Below, piece by piece: positions 13,349-21,332 of a stretch of DNA of 64,000 bases. The notes under the pieces were generated by a model. The model searched no databases. It worked only from the letters and a program-made list of their open reading frames with translations, and was not told where the DNA came from. Each line of letters begins with the position of its first letter. Within the stretch, counting starts at the first letter, position 1. A program made the translations under genes and the position numbers. Source of the DNA: Lutibacter sp. Hel_I_33_5 (GTDB lineage Bacteria; Bacteroidota; Bacteroidia; Flavobacteriales; Flavobacteriaceae); assembly GCF_007827455.1 (NCBI RefSeq), contig NZ_VISM01000001.1:2847001-2911000 (forward strand). The letters are read 5' to 3'.

Positions 13349-13387
13349 TTAGATTTTAGATTGTTATCGAATTCAGAGTCAATAACT

Positions 13388-14020
13388 CTAAGCCATTAAC
13401 TTCTTTACTTCAGAAAATATAAAATAAACTTCACCAGCAATTTGTTCATTCGTTTTTAAATAAGTTTCGTCTTGTAAATCAGAACCGTCAGAATGTTTAG
13501 GATCTACAAAAGGTAAATGAAAACGATGTAATGCTGATGGAATAAACGGGCAATTTTCGTCTGCATTATTACAGGTAGTTATTGCAAGAAAAGGTTGATT
13601 ATTTTGTGGGTCATCAAATACTTTTGAAAAACCAAGAATAGATTTTTCAGCTCCTTCAAAAGAAATAGAATATTTCGGGTTTTGATGAGAGAAATCTTCA
13701 ACATCAAAATTAAAACCAACACTTTGTAGTGTTTTTACTGTATTTCTAAAAAAAGCTGTTACTTCCGTTCCGCCAGAAAAAGCATTAATATTTACATCAA
13801 AATACTGAGCTGCATAATACCCCCAGACTTGTCCTAATTGACTTCTTCTTGAATTATGAGTACAAATAAAATTCAAGTTTACAACTTTATTTTCTTGTAA
13901 CTCTTTTGCAATAGTATCAGCTATTTTAGCAAGTAATGTTTTTCTATCAGTATCTAAACTGATATTTTTTATTGAGTTTTCAAAGAAGTTTTTAGTAGAA
14001 GTAACCGTAGTATGAATCAT
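13388..14020 (-). CDS. Arsenate reductase / low-molecular-weight phosphatase-like protein
   Basis: This 210-residue protein has the C-X5-R phosphate/arsenate-binding loop of the LMW protein tyrosine phosphatase fold: Cys53-T-H-N-S-R-Arg59. An acidic D-P-K-H-S-D segment near residue 174 could supply the acid residue. Related Bacteroidota proteins are called arsenate reductase (thioredoxin-coupled type) or protein-tyrosine-phosphatase. It is longer than ArsC of this fold (about 130-140 residues), with an extra N-terminal helical part of about 45 residues. No arsR, acr3 or other arsenic gene is adjacent, so a role in arsenic resistance is uncertain. It is convergent with the giant gene on the left and divergent from the Smr gene on the right. 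Confidence 0.7.
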   Translation of the reverse strand: MIHTTVTSTKNFFENSIKNISLDTDRKTLLAKIADTIAKELQENKVVNLNFICTHNSRRSQLGQVWGYYAAQYFDVNINAFSGGTEVTAFFRNTVKTLQSVGFNFDVEDFSHQNPKYSISFEGAEKSILGFSKVFDDPQNNQPFLAITTCNNADENCPFIPSALHRFHLPFVDPKHSDGSDLQDETYLKTNEQIAGEVYFIFSEVKKLMA

Positions 14021-14082
14021 CTTAGTATTTTTGTGTAAATATAGTTATTGATATCACATTAAAAATTAATTTAAAGTTAAGA

Positions 14083-14643
14083 ATGCGTTTAGAAATTGGA
14101 GATAAAGTTGCGGTTTTAGATGATGTAATTTCTGGTAAGGTTGTTAAAGTTGAAAATAATAACATTACTATAGATGAAAATGGAATGTTGTATACTTTTG
14201 AAGCTTCTGAATTGGTGAAGATTGAACAAGATCAACATGATTTATCAAAGTATTTAGATATCAATAATAGCATGCTTAAAGAGAAAGAATCAGAAGTTGT
14301 TAAAAAGAATTCTGCGTTTAAAAAAACAAAGAATGAAGTTATTATGGAAGTTGACTTACATATTAATCAACTTATAAAATCTACAAGAGGTTTAGATAAT
14401 TATGATATGCTAAACTTGCAATTAGATACTGCAAAACGTAAATTAGAGTATGCAATTAGTAAGAGAATTTCTAAATTAGTTTTTATTCATGGAGTGGGAG
14501 AAGGTGTTCTAAAAACCGAGCTTCAGTATCTTTTTAATAAATACCCAGTAAAATATTACGATGCTTCTTATCAAAAATATGGATTGGGTGCAACTGAGGT
14601 GTATATTTATCAGAATGTAAATAATTTCGAAAATAATTATTGA
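14083..14643 (+). CDS. Smr-domain protein with N-terminal KOW/SH3-like domain
   Basis: This 186-residue protein begins with a small beta-barrel-like part (about residues 1-50, G-D-K-V-A-V-L-D-D and G-K-V-V-K-V). A linker (about 50-85) leads to a C-terminal Smr domain, with V-D-L-H-I-N at about 90 and the typical F-I-H-G-V-G-E-G-V-L-K motif at about 141. Smr domains, known from MutS2, bind or nick nucleic acids; stand-alone forms are common in Bacteroidota and often labelled DUF2027. No MutS core is present. The gene ends 36 nt before the cysteine desulfurase, which has its own promoter. A TATTTTTG -7-like element at 14026-14033 could serve this gene. Confidence 0.75.
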   Translation: MRLEIGDKVAVLDDVISGKVVKVENNNITIDENGMLYTFEASELVKIEQDQHDLSKYLDINNSMLKEKESEVVKKNSAFKKTKNEVIMEVDLHINQLIKSTRGLDNYDMLNLQLDTAKRKLEYAISKRISKLVFIHGVGEGVLKTELQYLFNKYPVKYYDASYQKYGLGATEVYIYQNVNNFENNY

Positions 14644-14675
14644 TTGTTAAACAATCTTTAAAAAATGTACTTTTG
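14644..14675 (+). promoter_or_regulatory. Promoter of the cysteine desulfurase gene
   Basis: TTG at 14644-14646, a 21-nt spacer and TACTTTTG at 14668-14675 match the Bacteroidota housekeeping promoter exactly. The ATG at 14680 follows after only four bases, so the transcript is probably leaderless. An ATG at 14665 in the same frame lies upstream of the -7 box and would not be transcribed. Confidence 0.75.
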
Positions 14676-14679
14676 CGCT

Positions 14680-15813
14680 ATGAATGCTATATATTTAGAT
14701 AACGCTGCCACTACTTTTTTAGATAAAGAAGTGATTGAAGTTATGCATCAATCTATGATTGATATTAATGGAAATCCTTCTTCTACGCATCAGTTTGGTA
14801 GAAAAGCGAAAGCATCTATAGAAACGGCAAGAAAAAATATTGCTAAGCATTTTAATGCCTCAGCTGCTGAAATTATTTTTACTTCTAGCGGAACAGAAGC
14901 TGATAATTTAATTTTATTTAATGCAGTAGAAAACTTAGGTGTAAAAACTGTAATTACTTCAAAAGTAGAGCATCACGCTGTTTTACATACCTTAGAATAT
15001 TTAGAAAAACAGCAAAATATTAATGTAAAATATGTTGATGTAAACGATAAAGGTAGCATTAATTTAGAGCATTTAGAACAACTCTTAAAGGATACTGCTG
15101 AGAAGACTTTAGTGAGTTTAATGCTTGTGAATAATGAAATAGGTAGCATTTTGCCTATTGATAAAGTTTGTAAACTTTGTGATGATCACAACGCTTTATT
15201 TCATTCGGATACAGTTCAGGCTGTTGGTCAATATCAAATAGATTTACAAAAAACTCCAATTGATTTTATGGTGGCGAGTGCTCATAAATTTCACGGACCA
15301 AAAGGAGTAGGTTTTGCGTATTTTAAAAAGGGTTTTGGAATTCAGCCAATGATTCATGGAGGTGAACAAGAAAAAGGTGTTCGTTCTAGTACCGAAAATG
15401 TGCATTCTATCATAGGAATGGAGAAAGCATTAGAAATATCGTTAAAAAATATCGAGAATAATAGCACGAAGATTAAAGCCTTAAAAAGTTACTTTATTAC
15501 TGAACTAAAATCAAATTTTTCAAATATTTCATTTAATGGTGATTCTGATGACTTAGAAAATAGTTCATATAAGATTTTAAGTGTTCGTTTTCCCGTTGAA
15601 AATAATATGTTGCTTTTTTCTTTAGATTTAGCTGGTATAGCTGTTTCTGGCGGAAGTGCTTGCCAAAGTGGAAGCAATAAAGGATCTCATGTGTTACATG
15701 CTTTTTTAAACGAGGATGATGCTTTAAAAACTTCAGTTCGTTTTTCTTTTAGTAAACAAACAACAAAAGAAGAGTTAGATAGAGTTGTTGTAAAACTAAA
15801 AGAGCTTCTATAA
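14680..15813 (+). CDS. Cysteine desulfurase (IscS/NifS family)
   Basis: The 377-residue PLP enzyme takes sulfur from cysteine as a persulfide for Fe-S clusters and other thio-cofactors. It opens with Y-L-D-N-A-A-T-T and has the PLP lysine in S-A-H-K-F-H-G-P-K-G (Lys203) and the catalytic cysteine in G-G-S-A-C-Q-S-G-S (Cys328). The S-G-S after the cysteine and the short loop fit the NifS/IscS group. Start 14680 is chosen because the promoter -7 box covers the upstream in-frame ATG at 14665. No iscU, sufB or other cluster gene is adjacent. The last 44 bases and the terminator are repeated about 5.5 kb downstream as part of a segmental duplication. Confidence 0.9.
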   Translation: MNAIYLDNAATTFLDKEVIEVMHQSMIDINGNPSSTHQFGRKAKASIETARKNIAKHFNASAAEIIFTSSGTEADNLILFNAVENLGVKTVITSKVEHHAVLHTLEYLEKQQNINVKYVDVNDKGSINLEHLEQLLKDTAEKTLVSLMLVNNEIGSILPIDKVCKLCDDHNALFHSDTVQAVGQYQIDLQKTPIDFMVASAHKFHGPKGVGFAYFKKGFGIQPMIHGGEQEKGVRSSTENVHSIIGMEKALEISLKNIENNSTKIKALKSYFITELKSNFSNISFNGDSDDLENSSYKILSVRFPVENNMLLFSLDLAGIAVSGGSACQSGSNKGSHVLHAFLNEDDALKTSVRFSFSKQTTKEELDRVVVKLKELL

Positions 15814-17469
15814 ATAGAAGCTCTTTTTAAATAATTAACTCAGACAAATGTGTTAATTTTTTATAACAATTTTCTTATTTATAATTCCTTTATTGGTTTT
15901 AATTTTTACAACATATAATCCTTTGCTAAACTTTTTTCTTAGTTTAAGTTTAAACTTATTACGTTGCTTTTTAATATTCCAATTTTGTACTTTTCTACTA
16001 TTAATTCTAAACAATGAAACTTGTTTAACTTTAATTTTATCTTTTTTAACAACTACAATTCTGTTGTTCTTCTTGTTATAGAATACCTTTAAAGGGTTTT
16101 TAGTTTCTTTTGTAGCTTCATCTTCATTTTCACCATCAAAAGCAAGAGCAAATCGATCAGTATAGGTTCCAGAAGCTAAATTTAAAGTTGCTTTAGAATC
16201 ATTAAGTTTATATATAGTGTCGTTTTCTATATCTTTTAAGAATACGTTTCTATTAATGTATTGCCATTCATCAATCTTAATAGTTAACTCACCAGCATTT
16301 TCTACAACAAGCTCTAAAGGAACTTCTAATTCTGGAGTAATAGCTTGCACACCAGCAATAGCATACTTGTTTTCATCTTCATCAAATTTCCAATAGAAAT
16401 CTGTATTACTTTCTACATATACTTTAGAGTCGTATCCCTTGTCTGAAGCAAAGGTGTTATTCTTATTGAAAGAAATACCAATCTGTCTATGTAAACCAGC
16501 ATCATTTTGATCTTTATAATCTAATCCAAGCTTTATAATTGGTAAAGTGTTCTTACTAGTTTTAGTTACTTTTTTAGCTGCGCTTGCAGTTCTAAAGAAA
16601 ACTGATTCTGTTCCTTCTGTCTTATATTCTCTTTGACTATTGTTAAAAGTAATTGCACCACCATCAGTATCTCCACTAATAAAGAAACCTTGCCCTACAG
16701 CAATATAAGGCTTAGGAGCTGTATAACTACCACTCCCTAAAGAAGGTGTAGAGTCATCACTATTATCATTAGAAGTTACCTGATCTGCAGATAATCCCAT
16801 AGAAATATTTCTAGTAGAATATCCACCTACATAACCAGCATAATTATGACCGCTTGTATCGGTAGAAGTATCTTCTTCACCAGCATGTTGCCAGAAATAC
16901 AACGTACCATCTATAGCATCTATATTATCTTCAATAAATTTCTTAGCGCTCAATGCAGATGCATAAGGATTCCCAACTAAATATGATTCGTTTGCACCAA
17001 TAGCCGTTGGAAGGTTACCATCTTTAGGCGTACCCGAGAATGTGTAATTCTGTGCTTGTCCAGGCCCTTTAAATGTAAAACCATCTGTTTGTGGTATATC
17101 TCCAGCTTTTCCTTTTCTAGACCAGTTAGATCTTCCACCATCACCACTTGCATAGGTATAAATCCAATAATCTGCAATTGCAATAGGAGAGGAGGTGTTA
17201 CCATCATATCCACCTACAAAGGTGATGTCTTGTGCCATATTATTTCCAGGAGTACCAGAAAAAGAAGTAGGATTAGTTCCATCTTTTAATACATCTTCAA
17301 TAGAAAAAGTACTACTACCAACTGTGTTAACAGGAGAACTTAAATAGTTATATCTGTATTTACTTGGTACTTCAGAATTTTGATCTATATACAATTTTCC
17401 ATCACCAGTAATTTTTGTAGCATCTGTATGCGTTTGGATTAATTGAGAATTTCCAACTAATCGTATTTC
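15770..17469. repeat. 1.7-kb near-identical direct repeat, copy A
   Basis: This segment matches 21250-22949 at a constant offset of 5480, so there is no net length change, with only scattered substitutions. It spans the last 44 bases of the desulfurase gene, the terminator and the last ~538 codons of the T9SS gene. Beyond 17469 similarity falls abruptly to the level of diverged paralogues. Confidence 0.95.
15797..15828. terminator. Bidirectional intrinsic terminator between convergent genes
   Basis: AGAGCTTCTAT (15801-15811) and ATAGAAGCTCT (15814-15824) form a perfect 11-bp stem, flanked by A residues on the left and T residues on the right. It therefore serves both the desulfurase (plus) and the giant T9SS gene (minus). 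The stem overlaps the desulfurase stop codon at 15811-15813. Confidence 0.85.
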
Positions 17470-20400
17470 ATCGTTAGTATTAGTTAATGTGATATCATTT
17501 GTAACTACCAATAAATTATTTGTTACTGTTAAATTGTTATTATTAGTAACAACCAACTTTCTTGCACTTAATTTATCTGTATGATTATGATCTTGATTAA
17601 TAACTACATGTCTTGATCTATCTGGATACCCATTAGACCAATCAGTATTTTCTCTAGTGGTTAAATTTATTCTATGTAAACCTAATAATGTATTAGCTTC
17701 ACTATTAGAATTCACTATTTCAGAAAGTAAAGGATCATGGGGATGTCTTTGTGGACCTCCATTTGCTAAATCTCTATACGGATCTAAATTATCATCAACA
17801 AAAGCTACCCATTCTGATGCTGTAAATGTTGTATTAGGTTCTGTAACATCGTCAATTCTCACATAAGACGTATTATTTTCTATGGTATGTACTTCATCAA
17901 TTCTATTACTCCAAGAACTGTTATCGTTGGTTTTTGAAATAACAATGACATCATTTGTATCAGAAAAATCTGTAACATTATTGTCTGTAACCGCACTTCC
18001 TTTTATATTAGAAATACCTGAAGAGTTCGATTTAATTAAGATAGATTCTCCTGCATTTATTATTTCTGAATTTGTAAAAGAAGCAGTAGGTGACACATTA
18101 GAATTATCTCCAGTTGAATCTTTGAATAATGAAAGGTAAAAACTTGATTTTGATATGATACCACTTTGGTGTGTGTTTGTGATTTCTATCCATCTTTCTG
18201 TAGCTGTTTGATAGATTTGTGTAATCATTGGAACACCACAGGCACTTAGGTCACTGTCTAATGCATTTGCATAACTATTTGTGAAATTTGATGCTGCTGT
18301 TGAAGTATCATTATCTTCCAAGCTATTTGCATATCCATTTGCACCAACTGGATCTATATTTATATCTATTACTGCATTGTCTGTATTATTTGCAATTCCG
18401 TCATCTGGATTCGTTCCACTAGCTATTAAAGTTGTTGGTACACCTGCTTCTGCAGCGTCTGAACATCCATCTCCATCAGAATCTAAATCTAAAGAATTTA
18501 TGATACCGTCACCATCAATATCATTATTTGAAACTGTATTTGATGCCCAAGTTTGTCCAGTTGCGCCAAAATAATTTGAAACAATAACTTCACCTTCATA
18601 GGTAATACTTGCAATACCATACCCAGCTGCTGTGGCACTCGTTGCTATTGCAGCATTTGTTCCACCAGAATTAAAATCAAAATTTGGTAAATTCCCAAAA
18701 ACATATTTAGCATCTGTTTGTGTAAATAAAATACCAGACATGGTATCTTCTATTTTAATTTTTATCGCTTTTGTGTAAACATGGTCATATGCAAGTACCC
18801 AAATTTCATCACCACTATTAAAATCTGCAGGAATGGTAACAGTCTGAGTTTTTTCTGAAAGAAACCAACCTCCATCTAATACAACAGTAATTGGTTTATT
18901 TCTTAAAGAAACTACAGTTTCTCCATAATCTTCTTCTGTGTCTAAAATTCCATCATTATCATCATCAATATCTATATGATCTAAAACCCCGTCATTGTCT
19001 GAATCTATACAAGCATTTATTGCACTGTCGATTGCAATTTGATAAGTTTCATTATAATCCGGAGTTCCATCATTGGCTGTTCCGTTATTTGCACCATTAT
19101 CAACTAAATCAACTAATCCATCATTATTTGTATCAGTACCAGAAAATTGAAAGTTCGTTGTTAAATCTCCTGTTGCACCTACTTCTGCTGCATCAGAACA
19201 ACCATCACCATCAGAATCTAGGTCTAATCTATCTACTATACCATCGCCATCTGTATCTTTATCTGTACAGGTATAGGCTGAATTTTTCTCAGATATTTTA
19301 AAGTTTTCAAATGTTTTGTCAAATATACCAGATGAGAAAACAATTTTATAATCGCTATTTTGCCCTTGAAAAGATCTGTATTGAGTTCCATTTCTTTTTA
19401 ATGTTACAAAACCAGTTACATCAATATCCATTTCAAATTTATCACCAGCTGTATATGCGTTATGACCAGTCTGCGCATTGTTATGTAATGACCAATGACT
19501 ACCAGCAGCTAAATATATTTTTTCTCCTAAATCTAAGTATCCATTAGGTACTTCTGTTCTGTTTGTAGCTATTAAGCCAATCATTGCATAATTTGTAACT
19601 GTGGGAACTGTAAATTCTAAATGAATAGGTAAAGAGAATTCTTGATCTGAATATGCCGACTTCCAAGTATTATTGCTTGTTAAATCTAAAGTTGATCCAT
19701 CAAAACTAGAAATGATAGAAGTTGTTCCGTGAAATGAAGCTTCGCTTAAGTTTTCTGATTGACTACAATTTATTGATTCTGTTGAATCTAATATTCCATC
19801 ATTATCATCATCTATATCTATATGATCTAAAATTCCATCATTATCTGTATCTGTACAAATATTTGTTGTACTGTCGATTACAAACTGGTTAGAAGCAATA
19901 TAATCAGGTATTCCATCGTTAGCTGTTCCATTATTTGTTCCATTGTCTACTAGGTCTACTAATCCATCATCATTAGAATCTACATCTGGAAATTGATAAT
20001 TAAATGTTAGATTTCCAGTTGCACCAGATTCTACAGCATCTGAACAACCATCGCCATCAGAATCTAAGTCAAATCTATCTGGTTTGTTATCATTATCTGT
20101 ATCAATATCTGAACAGACTCTTTCTGTATTAGCATCAGAAATAATAAAGTTTTGGAACTCTTTTCCAATTGATTGTGATGTTACGGCTATTTTATAATTT
20201 GATGCTTGTCCTTGATAACTTCTTATTTCAGTTCCGTTTCTTTTTACGGTAACAAATCCATTTTCATCAATATCTAATTCAAATTTATCGTTTGTGCTAT
20301 ATGCTGTAGCTCCTGGGTTCCAAGTCGCATTAAAATAACCATAGAATCTATTACCTGCCCAAAAGAAAAACTTTTCAGCATTATCATTCCAACTAGTACT

Positions 20401-20889
20401 TCTCTCAGTGTCATTTACTGAGATTAATCCTAACATAACTCTTCCTGCTGTTGTAGGTGTTGTAAACTCTAAATGTATTGGTAATTCTAGTTCTTGATCT
20501 GAATATGCAGATCTCCAGCCATTTGAATTTCCAACAGCGACATTAAAATCTGTTCCTGACACATTTGATATTATTGAAGTTTCTCCATGAAAAGTAAACG
20601 TTGATAAATCTATACTTGCAGTACAATTTATAGATTCTGTAGTGTCTAAGATTCCGTCATTATCGTCATCTAAATCAATATCATTACAAATGCCATCTCC
20701 ATCAAAATCATCATTGTCAGCCATGCCGCCAATTATACCGTTACAGGGAGTTGAGTTTTGAGTTATGCTATTTGCGTATATATTTTGTGAAGTAAATATT
20801 ATTAAACAAAAGCTAAGTAATACAATAAGCTTGTTTATTACTGATACTTGTTTTTTATTATGTAGTGTGTCTTTCATATTTATTTGCAA
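15853..20889 (-). CDS. Giant T9SS cargo protein with thrombospondin type 3 repeats (1678 residues)
   Basis: A secreted, probably calcium-binding surface protein. After a signal peptide (about residues 12-40) come D-x-D-x-D-G rich thrombospondin type 3 repeats (about 65-90, 260-300, 345-372, 545-580, 630-660, 785-830). Between them lie two copies of a ~180-residue jellyroll-like module (about 90-260 and 372-545), each with S-A-Y-S-D-Q-E and F-V-T-(V/L)-K-R-N-G-T. From about 885 a lamin-tail-like domain (M-I-T-Q-I, W-I-E-I-T-N-T) begins the part shared with the next giant gene. The last ~538 residues are almost identical to it and end in a very lysine-rich T9SS tail. Its 3' end faces the cysteine desulfurase across a shared terminator. 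Calcium binding is known for the repeat family; the biological role is inference. Confidence 0.85.
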   Translation of the reverse strand: MQINMKDTLHNKKQVSVINKLIVLLSFCLIIFTSQNIYANSITQNSTPCNGIIGGMADNDDFDGDGICNDIDLDDDNDGILDTTESINCTASIDLSTFTFHGETSIISNVSGTDFNVAVGNSNGWRSAYSDQELELPIHLEFTTPTTAGRVMLGLISVNDTERSTSWNDNAEKFFFWAGNRFYGYFNATWNPGATAYSTNDKFELDIDENGFVTVKRNGTEIRSYQGQASNYKIAVTSQSIGKEFQNFIISDANTERVCSDIDTDNDNKPDRFDLDSDGDGCSDAVESGATGNLTFNYQFPDVDSNDDGLVDLVDNGTNNGTANDGIPDYIASNQFVIDSTTNICTDTDNDGILDHIDIDDDNDGILDSTESINCSQSENLSEASFHGTTSIISSFDGSTLDLTSNNTWKSAYSDQEFSLPIHLEFTVPTVTNYAMIGLIATNRTEVPNGYLDLGEKIYLAAGSHWSLHNNAQTGHNAYTAGDKFEMDIDVTGFVTLKRNGTQYRSFQGQNSDYKIVFSSGIFDKTFENFKISEKNSAYTCTDKDTDGDGIVDRLDLDSDGDGCSDAAEVGATGDLTTNFQFSGTDTNNDGLVDLVDNGANNGTANDGTPDYNETYQIAIDSAINACIDSDNDGVLDHIDIDDDNDGILDTEEDYGETVVSLRNKPITVVLDGGWFLSEKTQTVTIPADFNSGDEIWVLAYDHVYTKAIKIKIEDTMSGILFTQTDAKYVFGNLPNFDFNSGGTNAAIATSATAAGYGIASITYEGEVIVSNYFGATGQTWASNTVSNNDIDGDGIINSLDLDSDGDGCSDAAEAGVPTTLIASGTNPDDGIANNTDNAVIDINIDPVGANGYANSLEDNDTSTAASNFTNSYANALDSDLSACGVPMITQIYQTATERWIEITNTHQSGIISKSSFYLSLFKDSTGDNSNVSPTASFTNSEIINAGESILIKSNSSGISNIKGSAVTDNNVTDFSDTNDVIVISKTNDNSSWSNRIDEVHTIENNTSYVRIDDVTEPNTTFTASEWVAFVDDNLDPYRDLANGGPQRHPHDPLLSEIVNSNSEANTLLGLHRINLTTRENTDWSNGYPDRSRHVVINQDHNHTDKLSARKLVVTNNNNLTVTNNLLVVTNDITLTNTNDEIRLVGNSQLIQTHTDATKITGDGKLYIDQNSEVPSKYRYNYLSSPVNTVGSSTFSIEDVLKDGTNPTSFSGTPGNNMAQDITFVGGYDGNTSSPIAIADYWIYTYASGDGGRSNWSRKGKAGDIPQTDGFTFKGPGQAQNYTFSGTPKDGNLPTAIGANESYLVGNPYASALSAKKFIEDNIDAIDGTLYFWQHAGEEDTSTDTSGHNYAGYVGGYSTRNISMGLSADQVTSNDNSDDSTPSLGSGSYTAPKPYIAVGQGFFISGDTDGGAITFNNSQREYKTEGTESVFFRTASAAKKVTKTSKNTLPIIKLGLDYKDQNDAGLHRQIGISFNKNNTFASDKGYDSKVYVESNTDFYWKFDEDENKYAIAGVQAITPELEVPLELVVENAGELTIKIDEWQYINRNVFLKDIENDTIYKLNDSKATLNLASGTYTDRFALAFDGENEDEATKETKNPLKVFYNKKNNRIVVVKKDKIKVKQVSLFRINSRKVQNWNIKKQRNKFKLKLRKKFSKGLYVVKIKTNKGIINKKIVIKN

Positions 20890-21249
20890 TTAAAAATGTT
20901 CTAAATAAATACTAATTAAGTATTTTCTTTTTATAAAGATTGCTTAATTAATCCATGTTAAGAGTGTTAATTTTTTACTCCTAACTTCAGTAAATAAATT
21001 TAGATTTTTGCTTAATTCGACTGAATTAATATTTGGGGTATGTAGCAAATAAATATTTAATATATGCTTCTTTAAATTTTAGTAGCATATGTATTAAATT
21101 TCTTACAACAATAATACATCTTTTTATGGATAGTATCTTTTTTTTTAGATAAATGACATTTATAGAAAGGTGAAATACCCTTTTTATTAGGCAACCTTAA
21201 TAATTTATAAAAATAAAATTGATTAATTTTCGTGAGTATTGTGCTTAAT
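20890..21249. other. Intergenic region upstream of the 1678-residue gene
   Basis: About 360 bp of AT-rich sequence between two minus-strand giant genes. No ORF is supported. An imperfect dyad ATATGCT (21062-21068) and AGCATAT (21084-21090) is present. No exact TAnnTTTG was found on the minus strand, so the promoter of the gene starting at 20889 is not identified. Confidence 0.5.
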
Positions 21250-21293
21250 AAGAGTTAGATAGAGTTGTTGTAAAACTAAAAGAGCTTCTATTT
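21250..21293 (+). pseudogene. Duplicated 3' tail of the cysteine desulfurase gene
   Basis: These bases repeat 15770-15813 and would encode E-L-D-R-V-V-V-K-L-K-E-L-L. Nothing of the rest of the gene is present upstream, and the stop codon has changed (TAA to TTT). This is a passive remnant of the duplication and marks copy B as the derived one. Confidence 0.85.
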
Positions 21294-21309
21294 ACAGAAG
21301 CTCTTTTTT
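21278..21309 (-). terminator. Intrinsic terminator of the 1272-residue giant gene (duplicated copy)
   Basis: AAAAGAGCTTCT (21278-21289) and AGAAGCTCTTTT (21296-21307) form a 12-bp stem with a 6-nt loop. It derives from the terminator at 15797-15828. Substitutions shortened the inner stem but pairing is kept. Confidence 0.8.
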
Positions 21310-21332
21310 AATAATATACCCAGACAAAGGTG

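Noticed and set aside
13375..13389. Hairpin AGAGT/ACTCT as terminator between convergent genes
   Set aside because: Only 5 bp with no T run on either strand; too weak to list.
14665..14679. Upstream ATG as start of the cysteine desulfurase
   Set aside because: The -7 box TACTTTTG covers 14668-14675, so this ATG would not be transcribed; ATG 14680 matches the family N-terminus.
18891..19301. 136-codon plus-strand ORF opposite the 1678-residue gene
   Set aside because: It is the antisense shadow of Asp/Asn-rich calcium-binding repeats, giving a His/Leu/Tyr-rich product with no recognisable features.
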